NCBI GenBank assembly: GCA_013350335.1
Contig: CM023540.1
Location: 18,419,828-18,483,827, forward strand
Length of the DNA stretch: 64,000 nt
DNA from: Chimonanthus salicifolius
Taxonomy: Eukaryota > Streptophyta > Magnoliopsida > Laurales > Calycanthaceae
Reading direction: 5' to 3'
Positions 42,649 to 53,095 of the stretch are shown here, piece by piece; position 1 is the first letter of the stretch; the number at the start of each line of letters is the position of its first letter. A model generated the notes under the pieces. The model had not been told where the DNA came from, ran no database searches, and saw nothing but the letters and a program-made list of their open reading frames with translations. Made by a program: the position numbers and the translations under genes.

Positions 42649-42994
42649 GAGGGGTGAAACTCAGGTGGGGTTTTGACCCTACCCATATGACCCGACCCGA
42701 GAAATCATGCAGGTCGGGTCATGCAAGTCGAGTTGGGTTGAGAAGACAAAAATCTATACAGAATTTGGATCAGGTCGGGTTGAGAAATTTTCAAGTTAAC
42801 CTGACCTGACTCAACCAACTAAAATGGGTTCAGAATGCAGGTCGGGTCAGAATTCGAGTTAGAGTACGGTTAGAATTTGTGTCGAGAATTTCGAGTCAAT
42901 AGCTCAGATTGGGTTGGGTTGGGTTCCATAATATTGACTCGGGTCGAGTTAGATTTTAAGAAACCCAACCCAACTGAACCCGATTTCAACCCTA
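42649..42994. mobile_element. hAT-type MITE, 346 bp
   Basis: The ends are GAGGGGTGAAACTC and the complement of GATTTCAACCCTA (TAGGGTTGAAATC), an imperfect inverted pair. It is flanked by a perfect 8-bp duplication ATTAGATC (42641-42648, 42995-43002), the hAT size. The interior is made of degenerate GGGTCGGGTTGGGT units on both strands. It has no coding capacity, so a transposase from elsewhere would be needed. Confidence 0.85.
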
Positions 42995-43002
42995 ATTAGA
43001 TC

Positions 43003-44258
43003 TAATCATTCTAGCAAATTGTCAAATTGATCCAGTACTCTGGAAAGGTAGAAATTGTATTATATTATTTTTAACACAATGGCAGTAATTGTTCCTTGGA
43101 TGAATCAACTCTTTGCTTTCCAAATCAATCCTCACATCAAGTATGTGGAGCTCAACTTTTCAATCTGTTGTTCAGACCATAGAACTGGGGGTCTAAAATT
43201 CGATATTGGACGCAAAATTTCTCTCTTTTTTTAATTAAAACAATCGATATCAAACGATATCGCCGATACATATTGGTTATCGCTTAATATCGGCCAAATA
43301 CGGTCAATACGATACGTATCCGTCAGCCAATATTTGTTTCTCTGCTTAGAACATTCTTTTAGTGCTCACTCATTGTTAGGATCATTGAATTGGGAGATGA
43401 TCTTCAAGGTACTCAGAAAATGAAATTATTGTAATAGCACGGATTTTCAATGCAATTATTATATTGGTTATTATCTATTTTAATTGTTAAAAATTAAGAT
43501 TTATAGATGGAATGGATGTTAGATGGATAAGAACTGGGGCAATGGCCCAAGTATGGTCCAATGGATCATGGATATAGTTGATTCTAATTAATTGGGTAAA
43601 TGTGGTCAATTGGGTCAAATACCCAATTGGAACCCAATGGGTCAAGAAGAATGGTGTTTAGGGTAAATGGGTAAGGAATTGATTTAATCGAGTCATGTAC
43701 CCAATTAAGATCTAAGGCATGGGATCCACCTCATCAAGTGAGGTAGCAAGTGTAGGAGGTGACATGGAAGTGGCATAGCCAAGTGGGACCCAAGTCCACC
43801 TCATCAAGTGAGATGGCGTGTTGTCTAAGGTCACATGTAGGGCCGGCCACCATGGTTGACTTGGTCAACCATGAGGTGAGTTCATAGGTGAGTTCAAGAG
43901 GGTTAAATGAAGAGAGTTGAATTAAGGAATTAATTAAGGAAATAAATTTAAGTCTTGAGTTAAGAGTTGCTTGGATGAGTTCAAATCAAAATTGAGTTGA
44001 ATGGGAGGTGAGTTCAAATAATCAAGTGAGTTAAAAGGGAAGTAGAAGGACTCTAAGTGAGTCAAGGAGGGAGGTGGAGGGTTTCCATCTCATGGAAATC
44101 CTAGACACAAAACCGTTGGATAGAGGGAGAATGCCAAGTGTAAGCCATGTGCCCTCTTGGTTAGCCAAGGGACACATGGGGAAGACCACACCTTGATGAG
44201 GGTGGTTGGGGAGATTAGAGTTAGTAACAAAGGCTCACACCAAAATCCTAGGGCTAAC
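43003..44258. other. Intergenic with a GATATCGGCC repeat at 43228-43345
   Basis: 43228-43345 has ATATCGCCGATACATATTGG and AATATCGGCCAAATACGG, the same family as 1215-2405. From about 43490 the sequence contains repeated AATGGGTCAA/CCCAATTGG and CATCAAGTGAG phrases and may be the left part of a larger unidentified element that continues after the solo LTR at 47756. No gene. Confidence 0.5.
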
Positions 44259-47200
44259 TGTAACAACCCATCCCGCTACAGGCACGTTAAAACTGATACA
44301 AACTCCTAAAAGCAATTCCAATACAATTTCGGATACTTTTTTTTTTTTTAAATGGGAGACACCGCTCCCAGCAACCCACACTAACCATAGCGATCCACCA
44401 ATAAACCAAAAACCGTAAGCATCAGTCATGATTACAAATTATAGCATCATCTCATTATTACATTCATCCAACTTAATGAAATGTAAATATATTCAAATAC
44501 ATTAGCAAGTCTCCAATTACAAAACAAAATCATGACAAGTACAAAGCTGCAGCTTTACACCCAATGTCCGATTGAGGGTCCCGTCTACCCTTCCTCTATG
44601 AGTACCTGTGAGGCAAGCGGTGAGCTGTACATGCCCAGTGAGGGTAACACACGCATCAAATGTCACCCAACATACATTATATATGCTCATATGAACATAT
44701 CAATGTCTATGATGTCTACATGCATGACTATGCAGGCGGGTGCCCTACCACTAACACACGGGCCCACATCTGTTAGGCCTCTAGTACATCCTCTAACCAA
44801 CTCAGTACAACTCTATGGCAACTCCCTCATATGCCCATCCGCTGCGGTCCACCCACCCTAGGGTATACAGACTGATCTCCAACCGGATCAGGATCCATAC
44901 TCCTCGAACAGACCTATGACTCTCTCACGACAACCCGCACACATACCACGACCAACCCAAGAATCAGACTCACTAGAGTCCCAAACCGACTACCACGCGG
45001 GAGTAACCACCTCACCAGTCATCCACAGGACTGCCAACCAGACTCGTCTATGGTCTCCTCAACCAATTATCAGAGTCTCGATAGTCAAACCTATAACCTT
45101 GGACCCCATCTGTTGGTCTCCACACAATTAGCGTATCCACCCCTCACAGAATTCTATAGGACTTCTACCGAGTGAGTCGGCTGAGCTCAGTCGTTAGACG
45201 CCCATAGATTCCTAGTGAGTCAACACCCACAACACAAGGCTCAACAATGAACCCCAAGGCCATAACCGTAGGTAAACACACTACCGCATCGCACCACAGG
45301 TTGTCCCCACCATATAGGTGTCCTAGCCTGGAATACCATACCTAAGATTGTACCTACCCTGCAGGTGTCATAGCTTGAACTACCATACCTCAAACTGTAC
45401 CCACCCTGCAGGTGTCATAGCCTAGAACATCATCTCACATCACATCGCAGGTTGTCCCCACCCTGCAGGTGTCCTACCCTGGAATATCTCATCGCACCAT
45501 CCCTCGACCAATGAGCAGGCGAGCACATCCTCAGCCTACTCAGTCATCCGGGGAATCACAAGTCATACTAGTGGGAGCTGTCCCTCATCGCATCATCCCT
45601 CGACCAATGACTGGGCAAGCACCTCCTCTGCCTACTTGGTCATTCGGGGATCACAAGTCACACTAGCGGGAGCTGTCCCTCACTGCATCATCCCTCAACC
45701 AATGACCAGGCGTGCACCTACTCAGCCTACTCGGTCATTCGGGGATCACAAGTCATACTAGCGAGAACTGTCCCTCACCGCATCATCCCTCGACCAATGA
45801 TCATGCGAGCACCGCCTCAACCTACTCGGTCATTCGGGGATACCTCGTCCACCCTGTACTCGAGTAACATGACGGTAGGGGTTTCCAAGACTACCCTGAG
45901 TGAACCAACATTCAACCTGATGGTCTCTCTCTAGGGCTAACATCACTACCTCCCAATTAGTCCTTATCTGGGACTCCCAGGTACATTATTCTCTAAATCA
46001 GATTACACCTCTCATAGATGTGTCTGAGAACTACAAGACGGACCGACCATTTGATCCATACAAGGGGGTACAACTACCCACTTCCAATCACAAGGGAGTC
46101 CGTATCCCAACCACGGGTCCACTGTGCGGTCCCACATAACATCCCACCCTAACCACCAAACAAACTAGGGGGAGTCTCTAGATCCTGATGTGGCCTAGTA
46201 CATATGCCCCACCGGCATCTCACATACGTTAATTATATATATGCACAATTACCTCTACGCCTACACATATTATTAACATAGTTCATCACATGACAATCAG
46301 GTGTATACATCATTATTTATCACGACTGGCATATTAACATCCAAACATGTTATAATGTTTAACAGTTCAAACTAACTATCACATAATCATATATCATATT
46401 ATCAACACGACATATCACACCATAATCAGGCATACATCACCACATATCACATGTTCGCATGTTGGCATCTTAACATAGTATCAATAAAAATAAACCCTAA
46501 TCATGTCACCACACAACCAATCAATCGTGACATCAGATAATCAACTTCTATATGCCTTTGCGGCCATCGGATACAAATACACCCGGATGGGGCCTGCCAC
46601 ATAATGGTATCAACAGTTCTCTTGCCGAGTGGCTCATAATACCGAGGACCCCCATTCGCCTATTTCGTACCCGCACATTTGATAAAGAAGTAAGATGTAT
46701 AGATGCATGCTAAAAGCGGTGATGAGTTCCCTCACCTGTGTGTGTCCTTGAAATCCAATGCGAGAAAACGAGTCTGGGGGTTGAAGGGGCTCAATCTGCA
46801 GAAACAAGAATAGGAGGGTAAGAAACTGGGATGAAACGGGTCAAACTAGGCCTGGCATGCAAATGGGCCCGAGAACGAGTTTGGTCCGAATAGGGCCTGA
46901 CTTGGCCTGGCCAAGGGTTGGGCCAGATCTGGTGGACTGGGCCGGATCTGGGGAACAGGTCCAGATCTGGCGAGCTTGGCCTGGTTACCGGGGTCCAAAA
47001 TCGAGACCCGGCTGAGTCAACTCGCAGCTCTGAGTGACTCAGTTGAAGGGGAAGGGGAAAGAAAAGGGAAAGAGGGGAAGAAGAAAGAGAATCGGGGAAG
47101 AAAGAAGAAGAATCGGAGAGGGAAGAGGGAAAATACCTGGTTTCGGCTGAGGAGGGAAAAAATCTGACTCGTCTAGGGCCGAAGAAGCTCGAACCAACGC

Positions 47201-47750
47201 TGGAGGAGGAGGTGAGGGAGGTCGGCAGCAGATCCAGACGAGAGAGAGAGAGAAAAGAGAGATGAGGAGGGGGATTGAGAGGGGAAAGAGAGAATCGAGA
47301 GGGAGAGAGATGACCACGGCGGCAGCGGCGGCTTGAGGAATTAGGGTTAGGGTTTGATGGAAGAGGGAAGAAGATGAAAAAAAAGGGGAAAAAGAGGGTG
47401 CGGCGGCACTGTAGCGAACTGCTACAGTGCCGCGCGGAAGGGTGTAACAGTTTAGGGTTTTGGGGAGGGGGTTTTTAAGATAGGATATATATATATAATA
47501 AAATCTTAAATTTTCCAAAAATAAATAAATAATTTAAAACTCATTAAAAATCAAACGTCGAACATCGGGAAAGATAACGTGTGATTTTCAAACTTTTACA
47601 TGATGAAATATTCAATCATTCAAAATTACTAAAGTGCCCTTTGAGTCTCTGTACTCAAAACCGGGCAAATCAGAACCCATCACGGGGCCCACACTCACCC
47701 CACCGCTACCAAGACCCTAAAACTCTGAAAAATCAGGTCGGGTCATTACA
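44259..47750 (-). mobile_element. Solo LTR, 3492 bp, Ty3/gypsy-like
   Basis: It begins TGTAACAACCCATCCCG and ends GGTCGGGTCATTACA in plus reading, flanked by a perfect CTAAC duplication (44254-44258, 47751-47755). Its termini are similar to those of the G1/G2 LTRs (complement start TGTAATGACCCGACC), but the interior is different, so it is a related but distinct family. The minus orientation is inferred from that similarity. It contains minisatellites (45300-45845) and a purine-rich segment (47040-47300). Open frames within it are compositional. Confidence 0.9.
45300..45845. repeat. Two minisatellites inside the solo LTR
   Basis: The first has the phrase AGGTGTC at spacings of 47, 47 and 57 bp (units start about 45314, 45361, 45408, 45465). 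The second has CCCTCGACCAATGA-type starts at 45501, 45597, 45692 and 45787, period 95-96 bp, each followed by GAGCAC, TCGGTCATTCGGGGA and CACAAGTCATACTAG. Confidence 0.9.
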
Positions 47751-47755
47751 CTAAC

Positions 47756-48349
47756 TCTCCTTGAGACAAAGACAAGTTTGATCTCATTCACCCTTGGCCG
47801 ATCCACCCTTTGGAGGAAGAGATAGAAAACTTTCCATCTTGTCATCTCTCTCTCTCTCTCCCCTCTCTCAACCTCCACCTAGGCCGAACCCTCCATTGGG
47901 GGTTTTCATCTCAAACCCCCACTCTCTCTCAATCCACACCTTGGCCGAATACTCCAAGATCAAGGGGCTCTCGATCTCTCTTTCTCCCATTTCGGCACTA
48001 AAACTTGGAGAACCCGAAGAACGAAGGAGGAAGAAAAAAGGACTAAGGAAGGAGAACGGAGGAGTAAGACGGGACGAAGGAGACGCAGAAAAGGTAAGGT
48101 TTATGTTTCATGTTACTAAAAATGTAAGAAACCAAGGGAACCATGGTTTCGGCTACGGAATGGCCGAAGCCATGGGGTTCCATTTCGGATTGAAAGGATC
48201 GGCCAAATGGTTCTAAGACCATGGATTTGGAATCCATCCAAGGAATAGTAATAAGATGAACATAAAGTAAAGTATTGTTCAAATTCGAAATGTGGTTTTT
48301 GAGATTGAAAAATGGACAAAACCCTAATCTTGTTGATGAGAAGATGGAA
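47756..48349 (+). other. Leader-like CT-rich sequence with a splice-donor-like site
   Basis: After the solo LTR the interrupted sequence continues with CT-rich text (CTCTCTCTCTCTCTCC near 47845-47865) and then AGAAAAGGTAAGGTTT near 48090, a good splice-donor match. The open frame 47794-48216 is Ser/Pro/Leu-rich and low in complexity, and I do not accept it as a gene. It may be the transcribed leader of an unidentified repeat that extends through the hairpin array. Confidence 0.4.
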
Positions 48350-49500
48350 ATAAGGAACCATGGGTTCGGCCATGTTGTATGGCCGAACCCAATGGATCAT
48401 GTTATGGATCTAATTATGTTTAAATGATCATCATTGGATTATCTAGCTAAGAAGATGATGGCTAAATGATGAAAAGAGAGAACCATGGGTTCAGCCATGT
48501 TGTATGGCCAAACCCCATGGATGACATTTTTTATGGACCCAGGTTGTTTTATCAAATTAAATGATGAACCATGGGTGATTTTTATGGATTACCTAGTTAA
48601 GGAATAAAAGGAAAGAAATGATTATTTAAAATGAAGAGAGAATGGAAAATGATGGACCATGGGTTCGGCCATGTTGTATGGCCAAACCCCATGGAGGAAT
48701 GTTTACGGATCTAGAGATGTTTTAAATAATTGAACCATGGGCTATCAAGTTAGGAAAATGATGAAAAATGATGGACCATGGGTTCGGCCATGTTGTATAT
48801 GGCCAAACCCCATGGAGGAATGTTTACGGATCTAGAGATGTTTTAAATAATTGAACCATGGGCTATCAAGTTAGGAAAATGATGAAAAATGATGGACCCA
48901 TGGAGGAATGTTTATGGATCTAGAGATGTTTTAAATAATTGGACCATGGGCTATCAAGTTAGGAAAATGATGAAAAATGATGGACCCATGGAGGAATTTT
49001 TATGGATCTATAAATATATTTAAATGGCTATCTATGGACTATCAAGTTAAAAATAGAAGATAGAAATGAAGAAACATGAGTTCGGACATGCAAGATGGCC
49101 GAACCCCATAGATCAGCTTATGGATCTAAATATGTGTAAAAAGATAAGTGATTTAACTCTAAGAAATAATGGCTAAGATGGGGAGATGATAAAAATAAAG
49201 AACCATGGGTTCGGCCATACAAGAAGGACTTTCATGGACCTAGGTGTATGATTAACCATGGATGATATGTATGGACCTAAGTGTGTTAAAAAGTCAAATG
49301 ATTTAACTAGAGATTATGAGATCAATAAAAAAAAGAGTGAATGACGTTGGACCCATTGTGTTTAAAGGATTAAAAAGGGGATCAAAATCAAAAGAGTGAG
49401 GTTCCGCCATGTTGTATGGCCAAACCCTTCTAATGAGTTTGTGGTGGACTTAAAACATGTTTCAGCCCTAATGTATGGCCAAAACCCCTTGGGGGACTTA
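48350..49500. repeat. Tandem array of hairpin-forming repeats
   Basis: The core GGGTTCGGCCAT-GTTGT-ATGGCCGAACCC is a perfect inverted repeat with 12-bp arms and a 5-base loop (48362-48390, framed by CCATGG-like ends). Variants follow at about 48481, 48656, 48775, 49075, 49201, 49397 and 49461. Between 48650 and 49010 the full unit including GGATCTAGAGATGTTTTAAATAATTG repeats four times at spacings of about 122, 89 and 87 bp; the shorter spacings reflect loss of the hairpin core. No coding frame runs through it. Confidence 0.88.
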
Positions 49501-50623
49501 ACTGGGTTAAGGACTATAATCATAAGTGGAAATGAGCATGGAATGATGGGAATCAAATGGGTCATCGATTTGATTTATTTATGTGTTAAATGTAATCAAG
49601 TAATGGGCTTTCACAGATGGGTGTAAGATCGGCTTTGACGTGATCGACGATCGATTTTGACGAAAACGCAAGGAAACGATATTTGGACGTTGGTAGGATT
49701 CGTACCTTGTTGATACACTGGATTTATGTATATGGATGGTTTTTATTCTTATGAGTTATGACTTATTTTTTGTATCAATATGCTATGTTTAAAGAAATGG
49801 AATTTCAATACTATATGTGTAATATGAAATGGCATGATGCACTCATATCTCATGCATGGCATGGGAGGGAACTTATAAGGGGAGTCCACGCTCCATTTGG
49901 GTATCCGATAAACAAACGTGGAGAGGGATCCGCACTGATTCCGATTATGATGTTTGAAATGAATGAGGAGTCCATGCTCCGTTCGGTGGGACCGATAAGG
50001 CATACATGGGGAGTCATGACAATACCTTGATGTGATATCAGTCGATATGATATGGCCGATATTGTGAATATCAGCCGATACGATACATATCGGCCGATAT
50101 TTGGACCACTGGCTCAAAATGTACATATGGGCTTATCCAATCTTAGATTTCTTTGAGCTTAAAATGAAAGTTTTTATATTGTTCTATGAAGTAAAAATTA
50201 TATTATATGTAAATTTTATATTTGTACACAAGATCTTATAAAATGTAGCTCAGATTATGGTATTCAGGCCAAACTCAGGCTTGCATATACTAGGCCCAGG
50301 ACCAACCCAATATTTAATCTGGGCTTGATATTTTGTGCCAAAAATTACCCCAACGTGGGCCCAGATCAACTGAAATCGAAATTGTTTCAGTTTCTTCATG
50401 CAGGCTCTGGTTAGAGGACCAGGGATAAGATCAAATTTACATTCATCGCGCTTCTCCATTGTTGTATTTCTTAAGACAACATAGTAATCCAGGACAGAAC
50501 AAAAATGGGATAAAAGATCCAGGACAGAACAAAAACAATACCAGAGGGGGGCGAAAAGATCCAGGACAGAACAAAATACGAAGTAAGAAAATTAATCAGA
50601 GTCCTGATGGTAAGTTGGGTTTC
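49501..50623. other. Intergenic, unidentified repeat tail
   Basis: 49870-50020 contains two variants of GGAGTCCAYGCTCC followed by a CCGATAA phrase about 100 bp apart. 50035-50110 carries GATATCGGCC-type palindromes. From about 50590 the mTERF tandem unit resumes (AATCAGAGTCCTGATGGTAAG). A GATCCAGGACAGAACAAAA phrase occurs three times between 50490 and 50580. No gene. Confidence 0.5.
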
Positions 50624-50638
50624 AGGTAGGGACAGTTT

Positions 50639-50858
50639 TTTTTTTTTGAAGTCCGAAGGTGTCCAGGCGTCGCACCCGACTAGTCCCTGAGAGTGTGTGA
50701 AAGCCCCCTATCCGCACACACCGGGGTAATTCGATGGGACGTTACTCTATATATATTCCCATGATAAGTAGCCCTTCGTTGGGGTTCCTATGGTTTGAAC
50801 TCAAAACCTCCCACTAGATATCTTGCTCCCAAAACAACTGAGATAACCCCTTGGGTCG
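50639..50858 (-). mobile_element. Full-length tRNA-derived SINE in the mTERF D spacer
   Basis: On the minus strand the head reads GGTTATCTCAGTTG (A box) and GAGTTCAAACC (B box), the 3' end is CCTGGACACCTTCGGACTTC followed by an A tail. Flanks AGGTAGGGACAGTTT (from 50624) and AGGTAGTGGATAGTTT (from 50859) are the target duplication with one substitution and one indel. The other tandem units, which have GGTAGGGATAGTTTG uninterrupted, show the empty site. Confidence 0.85.
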
Positions 50859-50874
50859 AGGTAGTGGATAGTTT

Positions 50875-52761
50875 GTATACTTGTATTTGTCGGGAAAAGG
50901 TTTCTACAAGCTGGGGATAGTTGGATTATTTCTCAGGCATTACTCATGCAAACATTCTCATTTGAAGTCTTAACCGAGAACAGAAAAAACAAATGATATC
51001 AATGTAAAAACCTTGCATTTCTAATCAGAACATGTTTGGGAGTGATATCTAACTTGTTGGGTTTTAACTTCTTTTAGGCGATTTTAGAAACGGTTTATTG
51101 TTGTCCTAGGAGACATTGAAAACAAGAAAGCATGGAAGATTCTCCAACATTCAGACTTGTCAGGACTCATGATCAGATCTATGACTTCAATAAAGGTTTT
51201 GTTGGTTTCATCAAGAACTGCTCTGAAATTTCAGTTGTAATTCAAAGAAACCTCTCTTACATCGATTTCTTAGATATTGTAAGGTTGTTTTATGTGTAAA
51301 AGTGATCATTCTAAAACAGCATTAATATCCATAACAAGCTGACCATCAGGTTTGAAGGCCCAACATTGCTGAACTAGATTTTAGGTGTTCAAAAATATGT
51401 CAATACAAGTTTATTACTTCAATGGTAGCATGACTTGAACTATGCGACCTCTGTTGAACCTTCTTGAATGTCATATATGTTGTTAAAAGCCTCACACAGT
51501 AAGGATAAGATTAACCTTGTGGCACAATCCACCATCTGTAAAAGACTTCTTAAAATAAGAATTGTATAGTGGAGGTTTTACACTGGGTATCATGCAGTTT
51601 TCCACACCTAAATTCAAAAAAAAAAAAGAAACAGATGAAAAAGAATACTAGTTTTCCTAATCTCATTCTTTTGGCTAAAATCATTTATAGGAAATGCTGG
51701 TGCCTGATTCATGTGCATAATGTGGCCATCAGTAAATAAATCCAAATAAAAAACAAAACGGAAAGAAATACTCCAACCTCACAGATTATTAACCCCCCAA
51801 CACACTACATCATACAAAGACATTTCAACCTCTTCCATGAACAAACACCAAATAGAACTCAATGACCTAATTTAGTTCAAAATTCAAAACATCCTGACAC
51901 AATCATGAAACAGTAAACTAATGGCATCGACTACAGTTTGGATAGATTGCAAGTCTACCAACGGGGATAAAGCATGGAATGGAAAATTAGAATTCACAAA
52001 CAGATAGATTGGCTAAGGTTTCAATGATTATTAGCATCTTCACAGAAATAACCATTTGACATTTTGTAAGAAAATAAAAATGAGATGCATACCTCTTGGA
52101 AATGTAGGCTCAAACTGGTGCTCTGCTACAATCATCAGACCCAATAAATTGGATGAAATAGTCAAAACCAGAGATTCGAGAGTTGGAATACAAGATATCA
52201 ACTCCTGATTTCACTCCTCAACGCCCGCAGACAAATATAGACTTCCTGATGGTTTGGATGTCAAGATATCAAACTAGAATCTTTTAGGCATACCGTTCTC
52301 TCATGCCTCACTTAAGACATTAAGAGAGAATTTCTTTCTCTCTTGCTTGGATACACCTTGGAATGAAGAGAGCCTCCCTTTTATAAGAAAAGAATGGTAA
52401 AGATAGACTGAAAAAGGAGGAGATAAGGAGACGATTTCTTTCCAAAATTAAGACTTCTCAAACTTCTCTCCCAACCAACCAATTGATATCTTTATAACGG
52501 GTGCATTTAGCAAGAAGCCAAATGGCACATGTGGAATCCACAAGTCTAGAAAATTGTAATTGATGTAAGGGAAGAACCAGCACCTCTATGTTGTTTATGC
52601 AGAGATAAATTCCATAAGAATTGGTTCTTCATTGCAAATTGAAACAAAATAAAGCTAGTACAGAAATAAATCTCAATTCTGATGAGGTAAATCATGCTGC
52701 TTCTGTAAAAAATTGAAAGAAATTTCAAGTTGGATTTATCTTGGAAGGAATTACAAGTAAA
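50875..52761. other. 3' flank of mTERF D
   Basis: Mostly tandem-unit spacer shared with the A-B and D-E spacers, with unique sequence at about 51030-51780. The conserved exon-like block (LLGLMIVAEHQFEP version, minus strand) is near 52095-52205. A truncated SINE is at 51568-51627. No other gene recognised. Confidence 0.5.
51568..51627 (+). mobile_element. 5'-truncated SINE fragment
   Basis: CACTGGGTATCATGCAGTTTTCCACACCTAAATTC plus an A tail matches the 3' end of the element at 15485-15589. No target duplication was recognised. Confidence 0.55.
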
Positions 52762-52777
52762 TTATAGTAAAACATGG

Positions 52778-52988
52778 CACCTTTTTCACCCCGGACAGTT
52801 AGCGGCATTCCCTTTTGGGCTTTTAGTGGGTTGGGGGCTGCTACATTTTATTATTGTTTGATTTCTTGTACTTCTTACTTTCGGTGGGGGGCCTATTTCT
52901 CATAGGCTCTCTCCCTCTTTTTCTTTATCTTGTATGGTTCTCTTTTTCTTAATGAAAGTCTATTCTTAACTGTTTGAAAAAAAAATAT
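52778..52988 (+). mobile_element. 5'-truncated L1-type LINE 3' end
   Basis: A 211-bp insert with the T/G-rich 3' UTR style of plant L1 elements (TTTAGTGGGTTGGGGGCTGC, TTTATCTTGTATGG, AATGAAAGTCTATTC) and a short A tail. It is flanked by 16-bp duplications TTATAGTAAAACATGG (52762-52777) and TTATAGCAAAACATGG (52989-53004). The same 16 bases occur once, uninterrupted, in units A, B, C and E. Confidence 0.85.
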
Positions 52989-53095
52989 TTATAGCAAAAC
53001 ATGGAATTCATCAGGATCTTATCCTGGAAAACAAGCATCCAATAAGAATAATATAGGTCTTCCAGCAGTTAAAAATTAAAATAAAACTGTGAATT

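Noticed and set aside
42649..42994. Interstitial telomere-like repeat
   Set aside because: The units are GGGTCGGGTT and not TTTAGGG, and the block has MITE ends with an 8-bp duplication.
47039..48216. Open frames of 140-159 codons around the LTR end and CT-rich leader
   Set aside because: Ser/Pro/Leu or Lys/Glu low-complexity readings of purine- and pyrimidine-rich DNA, with no start context or domain.
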